DNA from: Aselliscus stoliczkanus
Taxonomy: Eukaryota > Chordata > Mammalia > Chiroptera > Hipposideridae
Reading direction: 5' to 3'
Assembly (NCBI GenBank): GCA_033961575.1
Contig: CM066732.1
Coordinates: forward strand, 77,404,687-77,468,686
Length of the DNA: 64,000 bases
The notes beneath the pieces were generated by a model that searched no databases, was not told the origin of the DNA, and worked only from the letters and a program-made list of their open reading frames with translations. This document shows positions 1 to 11,468 of the stretch, one piece after another. Position 1 is the first letter of the stretch. Every line of letters starts with the position of its first letter. Position numbers and translations under genes: made by a program.

Positions 1-418
1 TAGTTGTCTATTTATGCTGTCTAATCCCTTCCCCTTCCCCCACATCCCCACGCACCTCCCAACTAGCAACCCTCAGTTTTTCTTCTACATCTACGAGTCT
101 GTTTACTTTGATCGTTCACTCACCTCTTCAGACTCCACACACAAGTGAGATCACATGGTACCTGTCCTTCTCAGACTGACATATTTCTTGCAACATAATA
201 GTCTCTTCACAACATTATCAATTACATTCCCAGAACTGCCCCCATATCCCTACGACAACATTGTAGTCCCACATACACTGTCCAAAACCTTCCCCCTCTT
301 CCTCTTCCCCACTCCCTCCCAGCCAGCAACCATCAGTTTTTCCTTTATATCTGCTTGATATGACTTCAATCTTCTTAAATTGTCTCTCTGGGTTAGCTTG
401 TTTACCCCTTTCTTTTGT

Positions 419-1369
419 TTAAAAAAGCCCTTTAAACATTTCTTGCAATGCTGGCTTGGTGGTAATGAATTCCTTAAGCTCATTCTTTTCTGAGAAGCTC
501 TTTATTTCTCCTTCAATTTTAAGTGATAGCCCTGCTGGGTAGAGCAGTCTTGGTTGTAGGCCTTTATTTTGTGTCACTTTGAATATCTCCTGCCACTCCC
601 TTCTGGCCTGCAGAGTTTCTGTAGACAAGTCAGCTGTTAGTCTAACAGGAGTTTCTTTGTATGTAACCTGCTGTCTTTCTCTTGCAGCCTCTAGGATTCT
701 GTCTCTGTCTTTAACCTTTGCCATTTTAACTATGATGTGTCTTGGTGTGGACCTGTTTGGGTTCAGCTTGTTTGGAACCCTCTGCACTTCCTGGGCATGT
801 ATGTTGATTTCCTTCACCAGGGTAGGGAAGTTTTCAGTCATTATTTTTTCAAATACATTTTCGACCCCTTGCTTCTTTTCTTCTCCTTCTGGTATCCCTA
901 TGATTCGAAGATGGTTGCGCTTCACCTTGTCCCATAGGGCTCTTAAACTATTTTCATTGGTTTTTATCCTTTGGTCTTTTTGCTGTGCCAACTGGATGAG
1001 TTCTGCTATTTTATCTTCCAAATCATTGGTCCGCTCCTCTGCTTCATCTACTCTACTGGTGATTCCTTCGAGTGTGTTCTTCATTTCAGTTATTGTATTC
1101 TTTAGTTCTAACAGGTTGTTTTTTATGGTTTCCCTATCCTTCTTTATGTCCTCGCTAAGTTCCTTAAACATTCTTATCATCAGTGTTCTAAACTCTGTCT
1201 CTGAAAGGTTGGATCCCTCTGTTTCATTTGGTTCCATTTCTGGAGGTTTCTTCTGATCTTTTACTTGTGACATGTTTCTTTGTTTCCCCATTCTGGCTGT
1301 CGCTCTGGGATTGCTTTGATGTATTAGATAGATCACCAGGAGAGCCCTGGCTGGATCACGCAGGCACAC
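419..1369 (-). CDS. L1 ORF1 protein (RNA-binding), open reading frame of HAL1-like copy 1
   Basis: Open frame of 316 codons. The likely true start is the internal Met at residue 27 (base 1291, MGKQRN...), which fits L1 ORF1 proteins and gives a 290-residue product; the first 26 codons would be 5' UTR. Layout from residue 27: a charged N-terminus, a heptad-rich coiled-coil segment around residues 60-135 (rich in E, K, L, I, N), an RRM-like domain around 140-235 containing the RHIIVKMAKVKDRD stretch, and a C-terminal domain around 240-310 containing RLTADLSTETLQARREW. ORF1p trimerises, coats L1 RNA as a nucleic-acid chaperone and is needed with ORF2p for retrotransposition. No stop or frameshift is seen. 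It differs from the copy at 21620 at about 23 residues, and both end in the same ALQEMFKGLF. An overlapping opposite-strand frame (579-1256) is a shadow. Confidence 0.85.
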   Translation of the reverse strand: MCLRDPARALLVIYLIHQSNPRATARMGKQRNMSQVKDQKKPPEMEPNETEGSNLSETEFRTLMIRMFKELSEDIKKDRETIKNNLLELKNTITEMKNTLEGITSRVDEAEERTNDLEDKIAELIQLAQQKDQRIKTNENSLRALWDKVKRNHLRIIGIPEGEEKKQGVENVFEKIMTENFPTLVKEINIHAQEVQRVPNKLNPNRSTPRHIIVKMAKVKDRDRILEAARERQQVTYKETPVRLTADLSTETLQARREWQEIFKVTQNKGLQPRLLYPAGLSLKIEGEIKSFSEKNELKEFITTKPALQEMFKGLF

Positions 1370-2403
1370 AGCTCACAGCCCAACACTCCCAGGAAAACTC
1401 CCAGTCTCAGCCTGTCCCAATCAGCCGCTCGCAGATCAGGCCGAGCAGCCCGACAACCAATCACCAGCCTGGCAACTCTGCAAGTGCAGTGCAGAGAGCG
1501 GGACCCGAGGTGGCTTGCGCACTCCCGCGTCTCAGTGAGCAGCCTGTTGGAGCCGGATCACTCCCACTAGGCGTTTCCCTGGCAACGCAGCACAAGCCTG
1601 GCGTAGGGTGGGGATCCAAGGCGGCTTGGTCACTTCCGGGTCTCAGTGAGCAGCACGTTGGAACCGGAGGGCACCCGCCCCTGCGTTTCCCTGGCAACGC
1701 AGTATAAGCCGGGCGGAGGGTGGGGATCCAAGGCCGCATGTGCGCGCTCGCATGCACACACGTACTTCTGTGTCAATTCCACCAGACCAATTAGGTCTCG
1801 GTCCTGATCCTTCGTGGGAGGGCCCAAGCCTGACAAAATGGCACCCTCCCTACACCACTCACGTGCAGGCTTCGCACCACAGGAACAACAGTTTAAAAAC
1901 CTCCAGCCTTTGCACCAAAGGTGCTCAGTTCAGTCCGTCCCCGCAGGCCCCCGGCTCACACAGCCACTCCCTCCACCAGGAACCAGGTAAGTGCTCACCG
2001 GCGAGCAAGCCCGGGCCGGCCTCACTGATTCTCCAGCCACTCTTAGCCTCACTGAGCTGAGCAAAGAGAGTCCTTACTAATTTACTGCCAGCTATCTTAG
2101 GACTCCTCTTCCCGGCAAAGGAGCTCTGGGCTGGTGAGCTTGGTGTGTGGCCGGAGGGTCTCTCCCCCAACCAGACAAGCTTCCCACGGCTGGGGCTTCC
2201 CTCATGGGGCTTGCCCTCTCTCGTCTCCGCCCGTCCTACCAGACCTGACGTGGCCTCCTCTTTAAGTTCTTCGTTTAGTGGTTCTGTTCCTCCAGTGTTC
2301 CTGAGACCTCCAGGGTTAAATGCTGTATAATTTGCTTGTAATTTTGGTGTGATCCTGGGAGGCAGTTAGCACAGCGTCTGTCTACTGCGCCATTTTACCG
2401 GAA
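1292..2403 (-). promoter_or_regulatory. L1-type 5' UTR / internal promoter region, copy 1
   Basis: GC- and CpG-rich leader upstream of ORF1. Its first bases contain an AAAATGGC core (plus-strand 2389-2396), resembling the YY1-type site near the 5' end of other L1 promoters. It contains a tandem repeat of period 111 bp, seen as the recurring 'ggggatcca' and 'tttccctggcaacgc' blocks at about 1480-1735. Promoter function is inferred from position and family; the repeat and motif are seen directly. Confidence 0.6.
1440..1735 (-). repeat. 111-bp tandem repeat inside L1 5' UTR, copy 1
   Basis: About 2.7 units. Matching 'tggggatcca' blocks start at 1610 and 1721, exactly 111 bases apart, with the GGCAACGC/CCTGGCAACG core and the 'agtgagcag' block repeating in the same phase. 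A third diverged unit lies toward 1490. The same array with the same period occurs in the copy at 21257-21555. Confidence 0.8.
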
Positions 2404-3344
2404 GTCCAATAATTGTCCTTTTGAAAGTACCAACGCACTGAATGAAATGCCCAGTCCAAGAAAAATTGATTGAATGGTATGGTTTTTGGTACAACAGGAT
2501 AGTAGGATGCACAGGTGCAATGGGTGGGCAGCAGAAAGGGCAACTGATTTTTAACAGATGTAAATGGTCTCAAAACCCTACAATGGAAGTTCAGTTGTGT
2601 TTGGCTGTTACATGTGCATGGTAAGTCAATTGACAGTTTTGTGACCTTCATTAGAGGTGATTAAAAGACTACTCTGATGAACTGAACAGAAAATACTCCT
2701 CATCTAGACACACAATTTTGAATTCCTAGCTATTGGGAGTAAGTCAATAATAATCCTTTAGGAAGGAATTCAAGGAGAGAGAAAACCTCTGTCACTGAAA
2801 TAAACTTTTGGAACTAGACCTTAACTGAATAGTCCCCACCATATGTGCTATATATCCACTTGGATAAATGGAGTGTGTCCTCCAGAGCTAATTTTTTTAG
2901 GACAACGCAGCATTTAATAATGCATACAATTCTTTCTTCTTCTGCATATCTTTCCTTTCCAAGTCAGGCTATATTGTAAGAAAATACTGTCCAACAGACT
3001 TGAATCAGGTTTCATCTTGGGTCAAATAATGCATAACCCTGTAGCTCAAAGAAGTCTCCTAATTTATTTTCATGCCTAACCATAAAATTTCAGATACACT
3101 TCACCACATTCATATTATCCTTTTGATTGAAATTTGCAGGATCCACAATAAGATCATTGGAATTCCATTTTATTCCCTCTTCCTTACCCATCTGATTTTT
3201 TCATCAAATTTGGAATTGATGGGAAAATTCTTGGAAGTCTATATTTATATATAAACATATAGACGTTTTGTATTTCTCTGGCCCAAAGAGAAAGCAGAAT
3301 GAAGCACAGCTGACTGAACATGTTGCTGGTACATGAATGTACTT
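2404..3344. other. Unique sequence, nothing recognised
   Basis: AT-rich sequence between two repeats. Reading frames are short and show no recognisable protein similarity. No repeat family was recognised. Confidence 0.5.
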
Positions 3345-3357
3345 TGTTTCCACTCTT

Positions 3358-3509
3358 TTTTTTGTTTTTTGTTTTTAGCAGAGCCATCCTGCCACCTATT
3401 GACAGCTTAGCAGCAGCTCAGCTTGGGCTGGGCATCGAACTGCTGTTGTTCAGAGCTCAGCTCGCACTCTTGAGCGAGCTCTTTACCACCTGAGCCACTC
3501 AGCAGGCCC
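3358..3509 (-). mobile_element. Short tRNA-like SINE (family distinct from the long SINE)
   Basis: On the minus strand it starts with 'ggcctgctgagtggctcag', a tRNA-like A-box region, has a B-box-like GTTCGATGCCC, and ends in an A-rich tail (poly-T/TTTG run at 3356-3377 on the plus strand). It is flanked by near-perfect target-site duplications, tgtttccactctt at 3345-3357 and tgtttccattctt at 3510-3522. It is about 150 bp and lacks the body shared by the long SINEs at 18.6, 31.5, 36 and 54 kb. Confidence 0.75.
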
Positions 3510-3522
3510 TGTTTCCATTCTT

Positions 3523-5163
3523 AATTGGCTAAATGAATTATTCTTTCAACACTGCTTTCTTACCTCAAAGATGAATTATCAGAATCCTTTGAAACAATTT
3601 TATGCATAGTCTATATGGTTTTATGTGTTTTTGAGAAATGATTATTATATGACTACTATATTTGATGCCATGTGGTATGCACCAATGACAAAAAGATCAT
3701 TAAAAATGTCAGTCTTGTTCTTGGATTACCAAAATCCTAGAGGTATGACAAGCTCCTTTCAAGAACTATGTATGATGGATTATGTCCAATTCTGCATGAG
3801 TAGGATGAAAGAGATGTTCTGCCATGTCTGATCTATTGGAGAAGCAGGACAGCTTATATAAAACAGCCTTCGGCACCTACCAGATGATTCTCTTCATAGA
3901 TTTGGACCCTCACTTTTCTCTCTACAACCTACTGAGAATCCTAGTCTATTTCACGGCAGACTTCCATATTTATATCTAGATTAAGAGATTTCCCAACCTT
4001 GGAATTCACATTATAATATTTAAGAGGCCTATTATAAACACCTGCATTTTTCTGTTGGCTAACTTACGTAACAGAGACATTGGATCATTCTTGATATGTA
4101 AGTTTAAAGTAACGCGAGAGCTTACAGTATTATAAATCCTGGATTAATTCTTATCATATATAACTTGAATTAGGCTTTCTAATTGATGTTCCAATTTTCC
4201 ACTAATTTTGATTTTAGCTAAAGGTTCCAATAGCAAAAGACTGGTTGATGTGTATATGTACCCACTGTACTCATACATACGTTGACTCTGAAATCTGTAC
4301 TTTACTTAAAATAGTACCAATTTTATAGTCCTTTCAAAATACAGCAGACACCTTATAAATACTGGTAGATGACTTGTTTTAAGAAAAATAATAATAATCT
4401 GGGTTGACAATGAATCAATCAAAGTTTCTTCAATAATTTCTTCAAAATTTCATCAAAATGCCACGTAAATGGTTCAGTTTTATTTGGAAGCTCCTCAGAT
4501 GCTGCCACAGGCTCTACCAAAGTCAAATTTAAAGTTTTAAATATCTTAGATGCTTTGATTGAGACTTTCACTATTACAGTCCAACTACTCACCCTTAGTC
4601 AATAAAAACATTCATTTTTATCTAATGTCCTCATGCTAATTCAGTTATGTTTCTTATTTCAGTCTACATTTTATATATAAAGTGCTACTTTAGCATCCAT
4701 ACAGTTGAATTTTCTTTTAAATTATCCTAGCAAATAATTCTTCATCAAATTTAACAATATGCTCTATTTTTGCATTGATTACGTGAAGCTCTTAAATTTT
4801 TCAAGGGAGCGAAAAACGCTAAGCAGTTTCAACATTTATTCCTCTCAGTTTTTAATCAATGGTAATGAAGAAAAATAACAGAAGAATGATTCCGATGAAG
4901 GTAAGCCTGCTTCTTTGGAGACACAGCACAACAAACTACAGAGAAAGAATGAATTAAAAGTGCCTTCTTCCACAAATAAGGCAAAGGTGGTGTTTGTAGC
5001 TTGTTCTCATCTCTATAACAGGTATATAAAGCACACAATTCAAATGCAAAGACCACTGCTCCTGTGTTTGCAGGAACACAAGCTGCTAATACATAGACCT
5101 TGCAAGTGCTCTCACATCAAAGACTGCCTGAGATATAAGAAGTTATGTGACTGTGCCAACTGA
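3523..5163. other. Unique AT-rich sequence, nothing recognised
   Basis: No convincing coding frame or repeat. Sequence is low in CpG and typical of mammalian intergenic or intronic DNA. Confidence 0.5.
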
Positions 5164-5176
5164 AGAAAGTAAGTCA

Positions 5177-5756
5177 CTGTGTATATATACATCTTCTTTA
5201 TCCAATCATCTGTCGAAGGGCACTGTGGTTGTTTCCATGTCCTGGCCACCATAAATAAAGCTGCAATGAACATCAAAGCACATGTATCTTTCCAGATAAA
5301 TGTTTTCAGATTTTTTTGGGTCATATACAATACTACTCTGCCACAAGAAAAGATGAAATACTGCCATTTGCAACAACATGGAAGGATCTTGAGATTATTA
5401 TGCTAAGTGAAGTATGTCAGACAGAAAAAGTAAAGAACCACATGACTTCCCACATCTGTGGGATATAAAATGGAAAACAACAAAGGAACAAAACAAACAA
5501 ATAAAGAAACAAAAACTCATAGACACAGACGATATTTTAGCTTACCAGGGAATAAGCGGGGAGGGGGCAGTGGTAGAAGAGGGTAAATGGGGTCAAATAT
5601 ATGGTGATGGAAGGAGAACTGACTCTGGGTGGTGAACACACAATGTGATATATAGATGACGTGTTACAGAATTGTACACCTGAAACCTGTGTAATTTTAC
5701 TAACAATTTTCACCCCAATAAATTTCAATTTAAAAAAAAAGAAGAAGAAGAAAGAA
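5177..5756 (+). mobile_element. 5'-truncated L1 3' end
   Basis: Contains the end of L1 ORF2 ('tactactctgccacaag' followed by the 'ttgagattattatgctaag' block), then a 3' UTR with a G-rich stretch near 5555-5625, the 'tgtacacctgaaacctgtg' end, and an A-rich (GAA-rich) tail. The flanks carry a target-site duplication, agaaagtaagtcac before the element and agaaagtaagccac after it (about 5163-5176 and 5756-5769), so this is a genuine insertion. ORF2 coding capacity is gone. Confidence 0.85.
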
Positions 5757-5771
5757 AGAAAGTAAGCCACA

Positions 5772-5850
5772 AAGCACAGACTTCGAAGTAAGTCTTTGGT
5801 TCAGATCTCAGATCTGCCATGTGATCTAGGCTGAGCCTCACTGTGTTCAA
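5772..5850 (+). mobile_element. MIR SINE fragment (weak)
   Basis: The run 'ggttcagatctcagatctgccatgtgatctaggctgagcctcactg' in outline follows the MIR core (B-box, 'ctgccacttactagctgtg', 'gagcctcag'). It is diverged and short, so the call is tentative. Confidence 0.4.
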
Positions 5851-8529
5851 AATTTTATAGGCAAGTAGTTCACATGGATGTAAGTTGCATCTTCTTTTTT
5901 TGCCCCATAGCCAAGGAACTTTTCCTTTAAAAGGGATAGTTATTGCACATGAATGATCACAGCTTTTAGGTTCACTTACACCATGCCTATCTGTGCTGTC
6001 TTTACTTCATAAGACAACATATTGTGTCCAGCGGAAAACCTTTTTGGATCCATTCCAATTATATGAGGTCCATTTAACTGGAAAAGTGCTCTCCACCTCC
6101 ATCCATAGTCTAAGGAAATGGGCTTCCAATGGATTCTTCTAAATGGAGAATGGCTGCTGAAACTGGCTGTGTTCATTCATTTAAAAAAATGACTTAATCC
6201 TGCCCCCTTCCAATGCCAATATTTTATTAAGCTTCTTTTGCTCTTTCTTCTTCAGAAAGCCAAGAGAGTCTAAAGGGAAATTTCGCAGATCTATTTTTCT
6301 CCCCTCTGAAAAATTCAGACTGCTATGTTTGTAATCAATGACCCAAATCCAAGATAATCACATTTGCTTTTCATAATCAGAATCTCAAAAAGCTGCTTAG
6401 CTTTTTAAACTTATTTCTTTATAAAAATATTGGCGTTGTTTCATGACCAAGAAATATGGAATTCTTGTACAGAACTTATTGTTAATAAACTTATATTTTA
6501 TAATAAAATGCATTGAATGCATATTATTTTTAATAAATTCTTTACCCTTATTGAAAATGTATAAGTATGCAACTGAAACCTGTAGTAATGGGCTCCAAAA
6601 AATATAGTAGTCAAGAAGAAACACATTTCAAAATTAAACCAAAAAAATCTACTCAGGACCTCTAACTCACTAAATTCCACAACCATCATGTCTTAATTTG
6701 CTGAAAGGATAAAAGGGTGCCAGAGTCCAGACTGGGAATAAAGTGTTCTCACTTTTACAGATCCCTATAACTTCCAGGATTGCTGGAGCTCAGAAAGAGT
6801 TCTTGGAAGAACAATCAGCTGGGTAGAATAGCTGTCAAGTCCAGGGGCAATTTAAAGCCCCTTCTATATTAGGCAGGGATAAAAGAGGAGTAAGTGTAGT
6901 TATATTTTTCAAATGACAGTTGCAAGTCTTAACCATACCCTTAACCTAAAGTGCAAAGGAAGGACATTTTAAGGTACAGAAGCTGGCACCAGCTTTATGA
7001 CTAAAAATCCTGGAGTAAGAGCATTTTTTTCCCATTTGTGTTATAACATTGAAATTAAAAGTTTGGGTGCCCAAGAGTTCAAAGTCAGAATTCACCTCTC
7101 TTTAGCATATGATAAGAAAAACAGTCTGTCCTTAAAGCATAATCACTAGGAGAAAAATCAGATAGCTCAGAAATTACATCATCTGTACAAAAATCTAAGA
7201 CTCATGGAGTAACAACAGAGTGTTAGGTACAGAAATAACCAATCTCGTGCCAACAGGATACCACAGCCACACAGTGCCAGGTAAGTTCTAGTTCAAAACA
7301 AAGCTCCAGTGGTTCATCCTGCTGCTCACTTCGGCAGGACAGAAGCTGCCTACTTGCGCATGCAGCCACCTATTTCCATAGCAAATCAAATATACCTGAG
7401 ACAAAGCATGCTAAAACAGCCGCTGGTAGCTGGATAAAGTGGAGAACATTGTTGCCAAAGCTAAATCAAAATAATCAGACCTCTATATGCTATTGTTTTA
7501 ACTAAACAGAATTTTCAGTATTCTTGAAAAAACCATTTAGATAAAATATTTGCCTATAAAACTGTGCTTTTCAAGTGTTATTTTGATGTAAAATTGAGTG
7601 TTTAAGGATGGAAATTCCCTCAAGCACTCTGAAATGATGGCACGGTTGACAGTGTCAAAAGCCATGCTGAGATCAAGGGAAATGAGAATGGAAGCAGTAG
7701 CAACTGCATTCATAAAGAGGTCATTTAAAACCTCTTTGCTATGATATAAACTAAAACATGACTAGAATCTCATGAGAAAAAAAAAGTTCAAGTGTCCATC
7801 CTAACTCCAAAGAGGAAAACCAGCTAAAAATTTCTAAAAGACTTTGATGTCTCAGAAAAATTTCACTTGTCAGATTTCAAACACTTCATTAGCATTTTAG
7901 AAGAATGCAATTTAACGTTACCAGTGAAATTTCCAGAGGAAAGGGATTTCCCCTCATTTTCAGAGGCAAAGCAAACTTCACTAGGTAAGTGCTAGGCCCC
8001 TCAGAAGCAACTTCCTGTGTTTATTTTTCTACTTGAAGTTATTCCTATACTTTTCTGTAATGATCTGTAATGCCATTACCTAATATGCTTCTTGTTTCCC
8101 ACAGTTTCTGAAGTCCCATTTCAATGCAACAACTTTCTTAAACTGACTAAAATCCCAAACCCAGAATTTCCATGACTTCTCTTTTCCCTTGAACACCACA
8201 TTACGTCACCAAGAAGCAGCTTTAAAGCTTGGAAACCTCTAGGAGAAAATCACAGAGGCCAGGAACTACATTCTTGCAGAAATTTCCACTTCTGCGTTAT
8301 TTACACAGGAAATGCTCAGCCCTTGTCGCCTTCTCTACAAACCACGGACATTTTTTACAATGGGTACAATGTTATTTTACCCTACTTACTATTATGGCCA
8401 TAATGTTATTATGCTACTTATAACTAATTATTGTATTATTAGTCATTTGCACTTAGACAGACACCAATCATTAGTTGCCAAGTTATGATAACTGGCTAAC
8501 CAAAGCCTTTCTATGCGCTTATGACCGTG
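5851..8529. other. Unique sequence, no gene recognised
   Basis: AT-rich with only short random frames. A stretch near 7610-7735 ('gacagtgtcaaaagccatgctgagatcaag') reads like an old dispersed repeat but I could not place it in a family. Confidence 0.45.
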
Positions 8530-8768
8530 ACAGGACATTGTTAAATTCTGACCCTACAGACTTGGTGATGCCCTCACCTTCTCCCCCTCCCCCCATCTTA
8601 CCTCCCTCCCATCCAGCAACCATCAGTTTTTCCTCTATTTCTCTGAGTCAATTTCTGTTTTGTTTGTTGGTTTATTCTCTTATTTAGACTATGTAAATGC
8701 CTGACCACTGTGCTATACACCTGAAGCTGAAGTAGAATAATATTGAATGTCATCTATAATTAAAAATA
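8530..8768 (+). mobile_element. L1 3' end with inverted 5' segment
   Basis: Bases 8688-8768 are a plus-strand L1 terminus ('actgtgctatacacctgaag' ... 'aatattgaatgtcatctat'). Directly upstream, about 8560-8687, lies L1 3' UTR in the opposite orientation, recognised by 'cagcaaccatcagtttttcc', the reverse complement of the 'gaaaaactgatggttgctgg' block seen in the other L1 copies here. The two halves meet head-to-head, as expected from twin priming during target-primed reverse transcription. The exact 5' limit is uncertain. Confidence 0.65.
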
Positions 8769-8773
8769 GATAG

Positions 8774-8804
<31 letters not shown>

Positions 8805-8808
8805 GATA
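8764..8808. repeat. (GATA)n microsatellite
   Basis: About ten GATA/TAGA units following an L1 tail, with one interruption (aaat). It probably grew from the A-rich tail. Confidence 0.95.
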
Positions 8809-8809
8809 G

Positions 8810-8965
8810 AGTGAGTCATGGGATGTAAAGCACAGCATAGGGAAGCTAGCCAATGGTATTGCAATAGCCACGTACGGTGTCAGAGGGGTAACAGATTGGG
8901 GGATTATCACTTTGTGAGGGGTGTAAATATGACGTTGCTTTGTACACCTGAAACTAATTTAAGGA
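8810..8965 (+). mobile_element. L1 3' UTR terminal fragment
   Basis: Reads 'gagtcatgggatgtaaagcac' ... 'gtgtcagaggggtaac' ... 'tttgtacacctgaaactaat', the typical laurasiatherian L1 3' UTR end. 5'-truncated and non-coding. Confidence 0.8.
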
Positions 8966-9430
8966 AGACTTAGTGATGCATATTTACAAACAGGAAGAGT
9001 CCATTAATCTCTCCTCTATAAAATATTTTATCACATGTTTTATACAGAACCTAAATCCCTTTATACCTGTCAAGTTTGCCTTTAGAGTCACACTTGTGTG
9101 GTGTGTGTATGTGTATACATACTTGCCTTCAATTCTTAGTCCTGATACCCATGATATACTTGATTATATATCATTATTATTTTTGGTTTATTGCTATGTT
9201 GCTATGTTATCATACAATTGCATGATGATGATAGGAGGGCCACTGGAGTGGGGATTTTTATGACACCACATAGAATACAGGTAGTTTTGTTTCATAAAAT
9301 ATACATGAAAACTGGACTTTTGGAACCATGTCTTATTTACCTATTGAGAAAATAATGATCAATCTTGTTATTGTGTTAGACCAACTAATTTAAGAGTAAT
9401 AATGAACTAGATATTGAATTTTGGTTAGCT
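8966..9430. other. Unique sequence, nothing recognised
   Basis: AT-rich. A 96-codon frame at 8973-9263 has no recognisable features and is not called as a gene. Confidence 0.45.
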
Positions 9431-9439
9431 TATGAGACA

Positions 9440-9590
9440 AATATTTATTTAAGACTTAATTTGTCATCTGCAAAACACCTTCTTCACAGGGTTCAAGTGA
9501 GAATTAAACAGGAAAACAAAAAAAAAGTAAATAGTAAAATACCTGCAGCAAAGGAGTTACCAGTAAACATTAGTTATTCCCTGTCCTTCT
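9440..9590 (+). mobile_element. MIR SINE fragment (weak)
   Basis: 'tgtcatctgcaaaacacc' and 'cacagggttcaagtgagaatt' follow the 3' half of the MIR core. Diverged. Confidence 0.4.
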
Positions 9591-9689
9591 TTGCTCCTAA
9601 AGCCAAGGTTACCTGGCGTCTGACACTGACAGGTCAGTGAAACTGCTCTAATAAACAGCTTTCCAATCGTCTTGTCACTTCCAGTCTTC

Positions 9690-10600
9690 TATGGCATGAG
9701 ACATTTGCTGTAACTGTCCTTTACTTCATGGCCACGTTTCCGTGGCTTCTGAGGCTCTTCCCCTGAGCTGCTTGCACTGCCGCCTGGCTTCCCCCACGCT
9801 CTCAGCACTCTTCCGTGAGGAAGGTATTCTTTGAGAGCTCCATCTGTGCCCTCCTCGTCTTCCTATTTCACGTGGCCTCTTGGTAATTTCAACCACCCAT
9901 CTCTATTTCTATCTCTAACCTGTCTCCCCAGCTCCAGACGAAACCTGGTTTCTTCCGACAAGTCCCCGGAAAACACAAATATCAGTCATCCTCTCCTCGT
10001 TGCCTCACTATCCTTGTCTCCTTAAACATACTTCTGCACTCAGAAGCCAAGCTCAAAAGATTACAGCTACTCCAGGCCTGCCTTTTTATTGCGCCCATCC
10101 AACTGGTCACCAAGCCTGTACCTCTGTTCATTCCCACCCCCATGGCCTTATCCAAGGTCTCTATCACACCACATGGATTACCAGGGCAAGCTCCTTATCA
10201 GTTCCCAGACTCCGCCCTTTCTCCCCAGCCTCCAATCCCCTTGCCACATCATTTACAATTTAATCTAAGATATAAACCACTTAAAATTCTTTAATGGCTC
10301 TTTCTTCCCTGTGGTTTCAGGTCCTTAGGGCAGTTCTTCTCAGTTAACCACACTTGCCACCAGCTCGGATCCCAGCACTTACAACCAATTGCAATTTTCC
10401 TAAAGAGCCAGCCTCCAACAAGCCTTTCCTTACTTTGTGTGATAAAACCCAGTTAATCCTGCAAGTCTCAGCTCAAACATTGTATTTCCAGTTCGCTCCC
10501 CTAATGGTGTGTAACAAAGTTTACTATGGCTTTTTTGACATCCTGCCTTACCAGCTGCTGTGTTTCCCCAAAACTAAGACCTAGCTGGAGAATAAGCCCT
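9690..10600 (+). mobile_element. L2 LINE remnant
   Basis: Pyrimidine-rich, coding-like old LINE sequence. Features that match the L2 order include 'taatggctctttcttccctgtggtttcagg', 'caagcctttccttactt' and 'caagtctcagctcaaac'. No frame stays open, and the element is ancient and inactive. Limits are approximate. Confidence 0.6.
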
Positions 10601-10821
10601 AGCATGATTCCTCCAGGATATGGGGCGCACCACAGCCCTCACATGAGGTTTTATGCCCTGTTTCAGGGAGAAGGTACTTTTTTCACAAACTCCTTCAGCT
10701 TAAAATATTCAGTATGCCAAGGTGCCATATTTTGGCACCTAAAGTCATGTTGGGGAAACAGGGTAAGTCAAAGATTTTTACTTTTTCAGGCCCAAATTGG
10801 CAGGTAACAATATTAACGGAA

Positions 10822-10822
<1 letters not shown>

Positions 10823-10861
<39 letters not shown>
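10823..10861. repeat. (TG)n microsatellite
   Basis: Uninterrupted run of about 19 TG units. Confidence 0.98.
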
Positions 10862-10865
<4 letters not shown>

Positions 10866-11468
10866 GAACTGGGGCTACTGTGAGTGTAGTTAGGTGCATT
10901 TTTATCATTATTATTATTAAGAGTATCAGATGACCAAAAGGGACCACAAATTTACAGATATTTTTCCCTAAAAATAGGTCTAGTTATAGAGAGGCAGATA
11001 CACAAGCCCCCCAAATTTATCACTTATATTAAGTGCATGTAAATCCTACTAAGGGGTTCAACTTCAGGGTTATTTAGTTTGAGAGCATTCATAAATATCT
11101 GTTTAACTCTTGGAAAATAACAGCTAGCCCACTCAGAAGTCAAATGAACACATATGGCTGGGTACAACTGACGGCCCAATTTGAGAAGTTGCTGGAGAAT
11201 TTGGAGGGAATCAAAAGAGGTTATTTAGGCCAATGTTTAAAGGATTATCAATAGATCTATAATGAAGCTAATATTTGGATTATTTAGTGTGGAAGACTAA
11301 GTGGCCTAATTACAAATGAATTACCTAATTAGTCTTCAACATACAAAATATTACACAAGAGAGACTGAAAACTCTCATTTTTCCTGGAGGGAAAAAGTAT
11401 CTTTGTACTCTAAACTCCCTTGGAACCTGGTTTGTGGATTGATCTGAGTATGCACTGAAAAGTAAACA

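Larger units (their letters stand above)
1..2403 (-). mobile_element. HAL1-like L1 element copy 1 (5'-complete, ORF2 deleted, 3' end outside window)
   Basis: Read on the minus strand this holds a roughly 1-kb GC-rich 5' UTR, an open ORF1, and about 70 bases after the ORF1 stop goes straight into L1 3' UTR sequence. Nearly all of ORF2 is missing. The 5' end (near 2403) begins with a 'ttccggtaaaatggc' start that is also found at the 5' end of the copy at 20575, so this copy is full length at its 5' side. The 3' UTR runs off the window start, so the poly-A tail and target-site duplication cannot be seen. Only a short ORF2 remnant (about 353-381) lies between ORF1 and the 3' UTR, joined at the same breakpoint as in the 20575 copy. 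The deletion itself is seen directly; assignment to a half-L1 family is inference. Confidence 0.88.

Noticed and set aside
579..1256. 225-codon plus-strand frame
   Set aside because: It is antisense to L1 ORF1; the mirror frame occurs at 21733-22410 and follows from ORF1 conservation.
8973..9263. 96-codon frame with hydrophobic stretches
   Set aside because: AT-rich sequence gives hydrophobic codons by chance; no start context or homology.
10823..10861. TG run as Z-DNA or regulatory element
   Set aside because: Several similar runs exist in the window and mammalian genomes carry very many; nothing marks this one.
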